Part shown: one piece after another, positions 24,143 to 31,895 of the stretch
How positions within the stretch are numbered: the stretch's first letter is position 1
How the letters are laid out: each line of letters opens with the position of its first letter
Assembly: GCA_965214125.1 (NCBI GenBank)
Contig: CBDCBA010000027.1
Location: forward strand, 1-64,000
Source of the DNA: CBDCBA01 sp965214125
Lineage (GTDB): Bacteria; Planctomycetota; Phycisphaerae; Tepidisphaerales; Tepidisphaeraceae
DNA length: 64,000 nt
Direction: 5' to 3'
Made by a program: the position numbers and the translations under genes
Notes under the pieces: model-generated
Seen by the model: the letters and a program-made list of their open reading frames with translations, nothing else
What the model was told of the DNA's origin: nothing
Database searches by the model: none

Positions 24143-25735
24143 TTAATCGTCGGCGGCGACAGGCCCTTTACCCATTGTGGTGCGATGCTCGTCGGCCAGT
24201 GCTTCGAGCTCGGCGCGAACGTCGGCATAGTCCGGATCGTCCGCGAGGTTCCGCGTTTCGAGCGGGTCAACTTCGTAGTCGTAAAGCTCGACAGCGTTGA
24301 TTGGCCCGTTAGTCTCGCCATCGCGTTTTGCGTTCTGCTCGCGCCAGCGGACGAGGCGGTAACGATCGGTGCGGTAGGCGTAGCCCATGCGGGCGTTGCC
24401 GCCGCCCCCGCGCGGGTACTGGCTGACGGCCACCTCCTTCACGCGCTGGGCGTCGCCGCGCAGGATCGGCGCGAGCGAGGCGCCGTGTAGCGGGCCGTCA
24501 TGCTCGATGCCAGCGAGGTCGAGCAGCGTCGGGAAGACATCGACGAGCTCCACAGGACTGGCGTTGCGGAGGCCGCCCGTCAGGCGCGGGTCGACGACGA
24601 TTAGCGGCGATCGCGTCGCCTGCTCGTAGTTCGTGTGCTTGCACCAGATGTCGTGATCGCCCAGGTGCCAGCCGTGATCGCCCCAGAGCACGATCAGCGT
24701 GTTCTCGGCCAAACCCTCGGCTTCGAGCGTGTCGAGCAGCTCGCCGACCTGCGCGTCGATGTAGCTTGTGGCGGCGTAGTAGCCGTGGATGAGCTCGCGC
24801 TGCTTGGCCTCGGGAATGGGGCCTTCATCGACCACGTCGTAGTTGGAGCGCAGCTCCCAGCCGGGCTGCGGGGCGTAGTCGGGCGCGCCCTCGGGAGCAG
24901 CCGTGACCGTGGCGAGCTCGAAGCTGTCGCGGTCGTACAAATCCCAGTACTTCGCCGGTGCGTTGAACGGCAGGTGCGGCTTTTTAAAACCGACCGCGAG
25001 GAAGAATGATTCGCCGCTCTTGGCGAAGCCGGCGAGGCGTTGCTTGGCGACCTCGGTCATCGCGCCATCCTCGTACGCCTCGTCCGGCACGTCGGCCTTG
25101 TCCGTCGCGGGCTTGCCGTCGGGGAAGGCGAAATCAAGCTGTTTTCCGTAACCTCTGGGCCAATCGGGCGACTGCTTGGCCTCGGCCACATGGGCGACGA
25201 CGGCCGGATCGCGATAGCCGAAAGTGTCGTCGGCCGGCGCGTCGACCTTGAGAAACGGCTCGCTCCACGAGACGGCGTCCATCGATCGCCTCCCGCCGGC
25301 GCTGCGGGGGTCGTAAATCTTGCCCATGCCGACGGACTGGTAGCCGCTCATCTTGAAGCGCTGCGGCAGTGTCACAACGTCGGGCAGGGCGGCGCGAAAC
25401 TCCGTTTTCAGATCCCACACCTTCGTCGTGTCCGGCCGCAGCCCGGTCAAAAGGGAAACGCGGCTGGGCGCGCACACGGCCTGCTGGCAGTGCGCGTTGG
25501 TGAACGCCGCCCCCTTCGCGGCGAGGCGGTCCATGTTGGGCGTCACGGCCTTCTCGTCACCGAAGGCGCCGATCAGGGGTTTAAGGTCATCAACGGCGAT
25601 GAACAGCACGTTCATCGGCCGGTCGCGTTGGAGGGCCGGCTCGGCCGCCGATGCCGGGGGCGAGAGCAGCCAGGCGCCGACGAACAGAACCACGGTCGCA
25701 ACCGCAACCGCGGCCAGTGTGAGAAATCGGTGCAT
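24143..25735 (-). CDS. exported type I sulfatase, iduronate-2-sulfatase-like
   Basis: A 530-residue sulfatase with an N-terminal signal (MHRFLTLAAVAVATVVLFVG). The metal-binding start MNVLFIAVDDLKPLIGAFGD and the spacing to the CxPSR motif (C88, VCAPSRVSLLTG) match the iduronate-2-sulfatase-like subgroup. Other conserved parts are LPQRFKMSGYQSVGMGKIYD, FLAVGFKKPHLPFNAPAKYW and LIVLWGDHGWHLGDHDIWCK. C88 is the residue converted to formylglycine. ATG 25735 is chosen because AAAGGA lies at an ideal distance; the longer open frame upstream is non-coding. It follows the middle sulfatase after 41 bases. The substrate is presumably a sulfated polysaccharide (inference from family and context). Confidence 0.93.
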   Translation of the reverse strand: MHRFLTLAAVAVATVVLFVGAWLLSPPASAAEPALQRDRPMNVLFIAVDDLKPLIGAFGDEKAVTPNMDRLAAKGAAFTNAHCQQAVCAPSRVSLLTGLRPDTTKVWDLKTEFRAALPDVVTLPQRFKMSGYQSVGMGKIYDPRSAGGRRSMDAVSWSEPFLKVDAPADDTFGYRDPAVVAHVAEAKQSPDWPRGYGKQLDFAFPDGKPATDKADVPDEAYEDGAMTEVAKQRLAGFAKSGESFFLAVGFKKPHLPFNAPAKYWDLYDRDSFELATVTAAPEGAPDYAPQPGWELRSNYDVVDEGPIPEAKQRELIHGYYAATSYIDAQVGELLDTLEAEGLAENTLIVLWGDHGWHLGDHDIWCKHTNYEQATRSPLIVVDPRLTGGLRNASPVELVDVFPTLLDLAGIEHDGPLHGASLAPILRGDAQRVKEVAVSQYPRGGGGNARMGYAYRTDRYRLVRWREQNAKRDGETNGPINAVELYDYEVDPLETRNLADDPDYADVRAELEALADEHRTTMGKGPVAADD

Positions 25736-25776
25736 GGTCATCCTTTGGCGAACCACCGCGAACGGCGTCGGTTTCT

Positions 25777-27225
25777 TTACTTCTTGCGAGATTTGGGCGC
25801 GTCGACCTCCGCAAGCCACGCGGCGAGTTGTTGGTCGAGCTCGGCGGCCTTGTCGGGCATCGACTCGGCCAAGTTGTTCCGCTCGTACGGGTCGGTCGAC
25901 AGGTCGTAAAGCTCGAGGTCTTCCGTGTCGTACCAGTGCAGCAGTTTCCAGTGTCCCACGCGAATCGCGCTGCCGCCGTGGTCGCCGGTGCTGGTCGGGC
26001 GGGGCCGCGGGGAGTGCCAATAGATTGGAGCCGACCGGTCCGCCGCCTCGCCTCGCAAGGCGGGAAGGTAGCTCACGCCGTCGATGATTTGGTCGCCCAC
26101 CTGCTCGACCGCGCCGAGTTCCAGGAATGCCGGGTAGTGGTCGGCACCGACGGTGACGAAGGTGCTGACGCTATTCGCCTCCACCTCGCCGGGCCAACGC
26201 ACGATCAGCGGCACGCGAATGCCCCCTTCGTACAGATGACCTTTGCCAGCACGCAGCGGCAGATTGCTCGTCGCGAGCTTCCGCCCGTTCTCCAGGCCAC
26301 GATTGGAGAGCCCGCCGTGGTCGCTCGTGAAGACGATGACCGTATTGTCAGCAAGTTCCAGCTCGTCCAGCAGCGCCAGCAACGTGCCGAGGCTGTCATC
26401 GACCCGGCTGATCATGGCGGCGTAGGTGGGGTCGTCCTGCCGCTGCTTGGTGGTGCCGTCGCGGTCGGTGTCGACGAACTCCGGGCCGTCGGGCGGGTCC
26501 ATGCCGCGTAGGCGCTTGCGGAACTCCCTGACGCGATCTTTGCTGTCTTCCAGCGGCGTGTGGACGCCGTAGTGCGACAGTTCCAGGAAAAACGGCTGAT
26601 CCGCGTGCTCGGCAACGTGGCCGCGAATGAGCCGCTCCGCCTCGGCGGTCAGGCGGTCGGTGAGCATCTCGCCCTCCTCGCCCTCCTCTAGGCCCTTGAT
26701 GTTCGCCTTGGCGTGCTGCCCGTCGCGTTGGTACGGAAAGACGTAGCTGCCGGGCGCGCCCGCCTCGCCGCCGGCGATGTTGACGTCGAAGCCGTGGTCC
26801 TCGGGCGCGTTTCCGTCGGCCTCGCCGCCGAGGTGCCACTTGCCGAGGAAATAGGTGCGATAGCCGCCGTCGTTCAGAGCGCGGGCGAAGGTGCGATGGA
26901 CGGCGTCGAGCTTTTCCTTGCCCCCCGGCACGGCGGCGCGGGCGGGGAACTGGCCGGTCATGATCGAGAAGCGCGACGGCACGCACCGCGGGTGCGACGC
27001 GTACGCCTGCTCGAACCGCATTCCCTCGGCAGCGAGGCGATCGATGTACGGCGTGAGGTAAAAGCTCGACCCGCCGACGCCGGTGTCGATCGCGCCAAGA
27101 TCGTCGACGAGAAAGAAGATCACGTTCGGCCGTGCCGGCTCGGCGCCCGGCCGAGCACCCGCCACCGCGGCGAAGGGCAGCGCAGCAAACAAAGCGGCCA
27201 GAATGCAGATACGTCTGTTCATCAT
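25777..27225 (-). CDS. exported type I sulfatase (arylsulfatase-like)
   Basis: A 482-residue sulfatase with signal peptide MMNRRICILAALFAALPFAA. It carries the metal site NVIFFLVDDLGAIDTGVGGS, formylglycine Cys C81 in PRCVPSRFSIMTG, LGKWHLGGEADGNAPEDHGF, FFLELSHYGVHTPL and FTSDHGGLSNRG. The sequence type is that of arylsulfatase A-like enzymes, including many acting on algal or host glycans; substrate unknown. The start overlaps the upstream sulfatase stop by four bases (ATGA), so translation is coupled. It precedes the iduronate-2-sulfatase-like gene by 41 bases. Confidence 0.93.
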   Translation of the reverse strand: MMNRRICILAALFAALPFAAVAGARPGAEPARPNVIFFLVDDLGAIDTGVGGSSFYLTPYIDRLAAEGMRFEQAYASHPRCVPSRFSIMTGQFPARAAVPGGKEKLDAVHRTFARALNDGGYRTYFLGKWHLGGEADGNAPEDHGFDVNIAGGEAGAPGSYVFPYQRDGQHAKANIKGLEEGEEGEMLTDRLTAEAERLIRGHVAEHADQPFFLELSHYGVHTPLEDSKDRVREFRKRLRGMDPPDGPEFVDTDRDGTTKQRQDDPTYAAMISRVDDSLGTLLALLDELELADNTVIVFTSDHGGLSNRGLENGRKLATSNLPLRAGKGHLYEGGIRVPLIVRWPGEVEANSVSTFVTVGADHYPAFLELGAVEQVGDQIIDGVSYLPALRGEAADRSAPIYWHSPRPRPTSTGDHGGSAIRVGHWKLLHWYDTEDLELYDLSTDPYERNNLAESMPDKAAELDQQLAAWLAEVDAPKSRKK

Positions 27226-28844
27226 CGGGCGTCCTCCGGCGTCAGCGACCCGTCGCCGAACGTGCCGGGCATTTCTAGAAGGTGATTGGCCAGCAGAGCC
27301 CGCAGTTCCGCCAACTTTGCAGCGTGTTCGGGCTGGTCGGCAAGGTTTCGCTGCTCGTCGGGGTCGGCCGACAGGTCGTACAACTGCGTGCGATCGAAGT
27401 AGTGCGGCTGCCGCCGGATCGACACCTGCTCGGCGTCGGCGCCGCCGGGAATCAGGAACAAATGGCTAAACGGGGCCATTGGGTCATCCGTCGGGATCGG
27501 CCTGCCACGCGCTTCGAGCTGCTTGGTCTGCCGCGTCAGGACCTCGCTGCGGTCGCGACGGCTCATGGCCTCTGCACGCGGCGGGTAGCGGACCTCGACC
27601 AGCTTCCAGCCCTCCTTCTGCACGCCGCGCGTGTAGCCGACCTCGAAGAAGAGGGCGTCGCGCACCTCCTGCTCAGAGCCGGCGAGCACCGGCGTGATGT
27701 CGACGCCATCGAAGGCATCGGGTTCGTAGTCGACCCCGCACCAGGAGAGAATCGACGGCGCGAAGTCCATCAGAGTCAGGCCGGCGTCGACCTCGCTGGC
27801 CGCGAACCCGCCCTGCCGCCAGATCAGGCCAACCGTCTGCGTGCCGCCGCGGTAGACACTGCCTTTGCTGCGCGTGCCGTGGTCGCTGACGAAGATCACG
27901 ATCGTGTTGTCGGCAACGCCGAGTTGTTCCAGGCGGGTCATGATCGCGTCGATGCCGTCGTCGAGCCAGAGGACGTTAGCGGCGTTCCACCCGGTCGCGC
28001 CGGCGGCCTCGAGGCGCTGGGCGATGGAGTCGCGCGACGGCTGAACCTCCGGCCGATCGGCAAGCAGCCCGTTCGCCGTCACGGTCGGATCCGCCCGCCA
28101 CGATCGCTCGTCGGCGTGCGGGCCATGTGGAATGGTCGTCGCGACATACAGGAAAAACGGTTCATCGTGGTGCGCGTCGAGAAACTCCAGAGCACCAGCG
28201 GTGATCCAATCCTGGTTGTGCGCCGCGAGCGCGCGAATGCCGTCGGCATCGGGGTTGCCGTGGTAGAGCGACGCGGCGTAGTCGAACCCGGCCGATCGAA
28301 AGGCAGCCTCCACGGCCTTGGCGTTTGAGGCGAGGCGGCGCGTCGTCTCCGGGTCGCCCAGGGGCGCGTTGTACGGCAACCGCTGGAAGTCGGGGGCCTC
28401 GATCACGTGATTCTTGCCGACGGCGCCGGTCGCGTAGCCGGCGTCGCGGAGGCGGCGGGCGACGTTGTCCTGCCCTTCGACGATGTGCGTGTTGAACGCG
28501 ACTGCCGTTTGCCCGTCGTTTTGCCTGGTATCGGCGAGAAACTTGCGGTTCTGCGCGCGGCTGGCGTATTGGCCGGTCAGCAGCGTAAAGCGGCTGGGCG
28601 TGCAGACGGGCGAGGTCGAGTGGAGGTTGGCCAGCACGGCCCCCTCGGCCGCGAGGCGGTCGAGCGTCGGCGTGAGGAACTTGCCGCGTGACTGGTCCAG
28701 GAACCCGACCCACTCCGGCGACAGATCGTCGGCGACGATCAACACGATGTTGGGCCGGTCCGCCGAGGCGGCCGCAGACGGACCGCAAACCCATCCCACG
28801 ACGGCGCTGAGGAGCAGGACGACGACTCGCAACTTCGGGATCAT
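27222..28844 (-). CDS. exported type I sulfatase, first gene of the sulfatase-FGE operon
   Basis: A 540-residue sulfatase with an N-terminal signal (MIPKLRVVVLLLSAVVGWVC). It carries NIVLIVADDLSPEWVGFLD, the CxPSR motif with C81 (SPVCTPSRFTLLTGQYAS), AVGKNHVIEAPDFQRLPYNA, FFLYVATTIPHGPHADERS and FVSDHGTRSKGSVYRGG. It is closer to heparan/choline-sulfatase-type enzymes than to the other two, but the substrate cannot be read from sequence. ATG 28844 has GAGGT at a good distance. The LacI-type operator at 28911-28930 lies 67 bases upstream, the natural site for repressing the whole three-sulfatase plus FGE operon. Confidence 0.93.
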   Translation of the reverse strand: MIPKLRVVVLLLSAVVGWVCGPSAAASADRPNIVLIVADDLSPEWVGFLDQSRGKFLTPTLDRLAAEGAVLANLHSTSPVCTPSRFTLLTGQYASRAQNRKFLADTRQNDGQTAVAFNTHIVEGQDNVARRLRDAGYATGAVGKNHVIEAPDFQRLPYNAPLGDPETTRRLASNAKAVEAAFRSAGFDYAASLYHGNPDADGIRALAAHNQDWITAGALEFLDAHHDEPFFLYVATTIPHGPHADERSWRADPTVTANGLLADRPEVQPSRDSIAQRLEAAGATGWNAANVLWLDDGIDAIMTRLEQLGVADNTIVIFVSDHGTRSKGSVYRGGTQTVGLIWRQGGFAASEVDAGLTLMDFAPSILSWCGVDYEPDAFDGVDITPVLAGSEQEVRDALFFEVGYTRGVQKEGWKLVEVRYPPRAEAMSRRDRSEVLTRQTKQLEARGRPIPTDDPMAPFSHLFLIPGGADAEQVSIRRQPHYFDRTQLYDLSADPDEQRNLADQPEHAAKLAELRALLANHLLEMPGTFGDGSLTPEDAR

Positions 28845-28910
28845 GCGGACCTCACGACACGCGGCACGAACGACGCCGAGCAACGACTGGCGCGGCGACG
28901 ATCAAGTTCT

Positions 28911-28930
28911 ACATGAAATCGATTGCATGT
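28911..28930. promoter_or_regulatory. LacI-type operator upstream of the sulfatase operon
   Basis: ACATGAAATCGATTGCATGT is an imperfect 20-base palindrome with a central CG step and one mismatched pair, in the TGNAANCGNTTNCA pattern typical of LacI-family sites. It differs by one base from the site at 31762-31781 beside the lacI gene. It lies between the divergent sulfatase gene (start 28844) and secreted-protein gene (start 29014) and could control both. Confidence 0.78.
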
Positions 28931-29013
28931 GCAAGCGTTGTCTGCTAGGCTTCCCGAAACGTCGCGACGGCTTTGGCCGACCGCACGTCCGTACCAGCCC
29001 CATCGGAGGTTCC

Positions 29014-29592
29014 ATGACACCCAGACGCTCTCTAGTCGCCGCCGTCGCACTCGCGTGTCTCGCCGCAACCGGCGTCGCGTTCGGCGGCGAGTTCGTGCCG
29101 GTTCCCGACGACTCCGCGGAGGACGCCCAACTCGGCACCTCGGTCGAGGTCATGTCGGACGATGTGACCGCCACCTTCACGCACGAGGGCGGCAGCGGCC
29201 TTTGCGTTGCCGGCAAGGCGGGCAAACAGATCGGCCTAGGTGTCAGCGGGAACAAGGCCAACGCGATCAACGTCGGTGAGACGGTGATCGTCACCTTCGA
29301 TCAGGATGTCACGCTTCGCCAGATCGACTTCGGCTATGTCGGCGCGGAGGACCACGTCGTCGTGACCATCGCCGGCGCCGACGGCGAGATGCGCGTCGTG
29401 TTCGGCGGCGAGGCGGACACGGCCGAACTGCCCAAGGGCGTGAAGATTCACAAGAACTTCCGCTTCGCGAAGTTCAACGCCAAGGCCGCCGTCACCATTC
29501 CGGCGGGCAGCGAGATTCGCATCACGAGCGAATCGAGCGTGGACAACACGTTTTTTGTAAAGTCCCTCACGGCCGATGCTGGCGGGGCATAG
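29014..29592 (+). CDS. exported protein related to the PEP-CTERM protein downstream
   Basis: A 192-residue secreted protein of unknown function. It has a signal peptide (MTPRRSLVAAVALACLAATG), then a beta-rich domain with SDDVTATFTHEGGSGLCVAG, NVGETVIVTFDQDVTLRQID and IPAGSEIRITSESSVDNTFF. The layout and several phrases (SDD-x-TATF, a strand ending in DxxxxFxx(DR), a closing NTFFVKSLT) parallel the protein at 29736-30395, but the C-terminal PEP-CTERM anchor is missing. ATG 29014 has GGAGG at an ideal distance. The operator at 28911-28930 lies 83 bases upstream, so it may be coregulated with the sulfatases. Confidence 0.75.
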   Translation: MTPRRSLVAAVALACLAATGVAFGGEFVPVPDDSAEDAQLGTSVEVMSDDVTATFTHEGGSGLCVAGKAGKQIGLGVSGNKANAINVGETVIVTFDQDVTLRQIDFGYVGAEDHVVVTIAGADGEMRVVFGGEADTAELPKGVKIHKNFRFAKFNAKAAVTIPAGSEIRITSESSVDNTFFVKSLTADAGGA

Positions 29593-29735
29593 CGCACCGC
29601 GCCGCAGATTGTCGGCGGCTCGCAACTGACCCCACCCCAAGTCCGGCTCGGATCGCCTCCGGCAAGTCACCGCGTGATCTAACCGGTTATACCCCCCACC
29701 CACGCTTCTCTCACCCACCGAGGAGGACTCGAGAT

Positions 29736-30395
29736 ATGCTCAAGCTCACCACACTCGCCGCGATCACAGCAGCGGCGACCCTTACCGCCACTGCCGCTTC
29801 AGCGGCGCTCATCGATCCGACAACCGGCACCGCCGGTAACCCGACGCTCGTCGCGAGCGACGATGGCATCACCGCGACCTTCGTCGCCAACGACAGCGAC
29901 GGCTTTGGCGCGAACGCCCCGACCTTTGTCTTCGACAACAACGATCTCGGCATTAACACTGGTTCCGGCGGAAGCAACACGCGGATCCAGAGCGACGCCG
30001 GCGAGTTTCTCTCCTTCACATTTGGTCAGAATGTTTTCCTCGACCGCTTCGCACTTAGCCAAGCCTCGGGCGACGGCGAGAATGTGACGATCAACCTCGC
30101 CGGCAGCTCGTTCGTCTTCGAGCCGTCGGCCGCGTCGCCGCTGACAGGAGCGCCCGCCGGGGTAAGCGTTGACCCGAGCAATAACACGGCATTGCTGTTC
30201 GCGTCGGGCCAGTTCCTTTTGACGGCCGGCGACATCGTCAGCATTACTCCCAACGCTGGCGTTGATAGCACCGGCGCGGCGACGGACACGCGGCTGTTCT
30301 TCGACACTGTCTCGGTCTCCGCCGTGCCCGAGCCGGCCAGTGCCCTCGCCGGGATCGCCGGCCTCGGCCTGCTGGTGATGCGTCGCCGCCGCTAG
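29736..30395 (+). CDS. PEP-CTERM-sorted exported protein
   Basis: A 219-residue protein with a signal peptide (MLKLTTLAAITAAATLTATA) and a C-terminal PEP-CTERM tripartite tail: VPEPASALAGIAGLGLLVMR then RRR. The tail directs exosortase processing and surface or EPS attachment. The mature domain is beta-rich (SDDGITATFVANDSDGFGAN, GEFLSFTFGQNVFLDRFALS, DIVSITPNAGVDSTGAATDT) and resembles the neighbour at 29014-29592, suggesting a tandem pair of one anchored and one free form. A strong GAGGAGGA ribosome site precedes ATG 29736. No exosortase gene is in the window. Confidence 0.88.
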   Translation: MLKLTTLAAITAAATLTATAASAALIDPTTGTAGNPTLVASDDGITATFVANDSDGFGANAPTFVFDNNDLGINTGSGGSNTRIQSDAGEFLSFTFGQNVFLDRFALSQASGDGENVTINLAGSSFVFEPSAASPLTGAPAGVSVDPSNNTALLFASGQFLLTAGDIVSITPNAGVDSTGAATDTRLFFDTVSVSAVPEPASALAGIAGLGLLVMRRRR

Positions 30396-30406
30396 CGCGT
30401 TCGGGC

Positions 30407-30467
30407 CGGGTGCCACTGCATCCTTGCAGTGGTCGGCCCAAACACTGCAAGGATGCAGTGGCACCCG
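30407..30467. repeat. perfect 25-bp inverted repeat downstream of the PEP-CTERM gene
   Basis: Arms 30407-30431 and 30443-30467 are perfectly complementary (CGGGTGCCACTGCATCCTTG and five more bases) around 11 bases. The perfect pairing suggests recent arrival or active maintenance. It starts 11 bases after the PEP-CTERM stop, so it could terminate that transcript, but the sequence looks like another dispersed element. With the hairpins at 30518 and 30679 it fills the stretch from 30396 to 30732, where I see no gene. Confidence 0.85.
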
Positions 30468-30517
30468 AGTTAGCTCGACTGGGCAGGTGGCGACTGTGCC
30501 GCTCATGTGCAACCGCT

Positions 30518-30547
30518 CGGCCCGGTCCTTTCCGAAGGGCCGGGCCG
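30518..30547. terminator. GC-rich hairpin, probable terminator
   Basis: CGGCCCGGTCCTT (30518-30530) pairs with AAGGGCCGGGCCG (30535-30547) around TCCG. There is no U tract. It probably ends transcription from the PEP-CTERM gene or the opposite strand. Confidence 0.45.
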
Positions 30548-30678
30548 TTGCATGCGCTGAGCGCGACCAAGCCAATCCACGACGGTCCGCAACGGAACCC
30601 CCGGCGGTGACGCGGCCGCTTTCGTGGGAGGTCTGGCGTTCGACGTTCCGGCGTTTCATTGCCCGCCGCGCACGAGAA

Positions 30679-30704
30679 CGCCCCGCCGCAAGCGCGGCGG
30701 GGCG
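30679..30704. terminator. GC-rich hairpin after the prepilin-type gene
   Basis: CGCCCCGCCGC (30679-30689) pairs perfectly with GCGGCGGGGCG (30694-30704) around AAGC. It lies 28 bases past the stop of the minus-strand gene at 30733, which fits a terminator, although no U tract follows in that direction. Confidence 0.55.
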
Positions 30705-30732
30705 TGCCAAGGAGGAGGCAGCGTCGAGGCGA

Positions 30733-31686
30733 TCACTGATCGATCCGGAAAAAGACCTCCGACACCACCTCCGTCAGTTCCGACGGCTCGCGGTTCTCCA
30801 GCATCGGCTTGAACTGCTTGGTGATGCCGCCGTTGGCCTCGGCGGCGTCCTGAAGGCGCAGGAGCACGTTCGCGGGCACCGCCTCGGAGTGGCCGTCGGC
30901 GAAGAGGACGTTGCTCGCCGACTCGTCCTTGTGCCTCAGGTTGATCCGCGCCACCTTCGCCGACAGGCCCTTGTAGCCGTCGAAGAGCATCACGAGCTTC
31001 GCGCCGTTATCCAGTTGCGACAGCTGCGCATGGGGCACGCCCAAGACTTCGCCGCTGCTGTGGTCGGGATATGTCAGCGTCCGCATCGGGTAAAGCTTCT
31101 GACCTTCCAGAACGCGCTCGGGATTACCGAGCGATGCGAAGGCGTTCCAGCCGTACCACGTGTCCACGACGGCCGTGCCCGCGCTGGGGCGGGCGCTGGC
31201 GTAGGCGCGGTAGAACTGTGCGCCGCGGCGATCCTGCATCGTCTCCGGGTCGCCAAGATCCGTTGTGTTGCTCGCTTGGCCCAGCAGTTCGCCGTTGGGA
31301 CATTGAAGGATCGTCTCCCGCCCCACCGGGTTACCCGACAAGGCCCCGCCCTCGTCGACAATGCCCGGCACGTAGCCGCCGTTGACGAGCAGCGAGGCGT
31401 ACGTCTGCCGGCGTGACGTGCCGTTGCCGGCGTCGAGCGTCTGCACAAAGCCCGGCACCACGCGACCCTTGAAGTCGACCGTGTAGAGCGACATCGCCTG
31501 GCCGATCGAGCGGAGGTTCGACAGGCACTTCACGCTCCGCCCCGCCTCGCGGGCGCGGCTGAGCGTCGGCAGCAGGATCGCGATGAGCAACGCGATGATG
31601 CCGATGACGACCAGCAATTCCACGAGCGTGAACGCCTGGGCGCGGGGACAGGTGGCTGGTTGAACAGCGGGACGATACATGGACAT
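30733..31686 (-). CDS. prepilin-type secreted protein (type II secretion/DUF1559-like)
   Basis: A 317-residue protein with a prepilin leader: a short basic N-terminus, then AFTLVELLVVIGIIALLIAI with the cleavage-type Phe-Thr-Leu-x-Glu, followed by LLPTLSRAREAGRSVKCLSN. The C-terminal part has the planctomycete-type motif NVLFADGHSEAVPAN (xxFxDGHxxx). Such proteins are very numerous in planctomycetes and assemble into pseudopili or surface structures; the exact role is unknown. A strong AGGAGGT lies five bases before ATG 31686. The LacI-type operator at 31762-31781 is 76 bases upstream, so it is probably controlled by the divergently encoded LacI protein. Confidence 0.85.
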   Translation of the reverse strand: MSMYRPAVQPATCPRAQAFTLVELLVVIGIIALLIAILLPTLSRAREAGRSVKCLSNLRSIGQAMSLYTVDFKGRVVPGFVQTLDAGNGTSRRQTYASLLVNGGYVPGIVDEGGALSGNPVGRETILQCPNGELLGQASNTTDLGDPETMQDRRGAQFYRAYASARPSAGTAVVDTWYGWNAFASLGNPERVLEGQKLYPMRTLTYPDHSSGEVLGVPHAQLSQLDNGAKLVMLFDGYKGLSAKVARINLRHKDESASNVLFADGHSEAVPANVLLRLQDAAEANGGITKQFKPMLENREPSELTEVVSEVFFRIDQ

Positions 31687-31761
31687 GAAGGACCTCCTCA
31701 GGCGGGGTGTAGGGCCGGCCGCACCAGCGTGTCACGCCGTAGGACCGGGCCGGCCGATCCT

Positions 31762-31781
31762 ACATGAAATCGTTTGCATGT
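31762..31781. promoter_or_regulatory. LacI-type operator between lacI-family gene and prepilin gene
   Basis: ACATGAAATCGTTTGCATGT matches the site at 28911-28930 at 19 of 20 positions. It has the palindromic TGNAANCGNTTNCA core of LacI-family operators. It lies 76 bases before the prepilin-type gene and 114 bases before the LacI gene, so it may serve both prepilin control and autoregulation. Confidence 0.8.
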
Positions 31782-31895
31782 AAAGTGCGATCTCCGGCCC
31801 GTCTTTAGGTCTTTCGGCGGTCCTGCGAGTACGCTGTAGACCGGTTCGGGGAGACCAGGGCGGTTCCCACCGCTCGTGCTGGATCCGGACACCGC

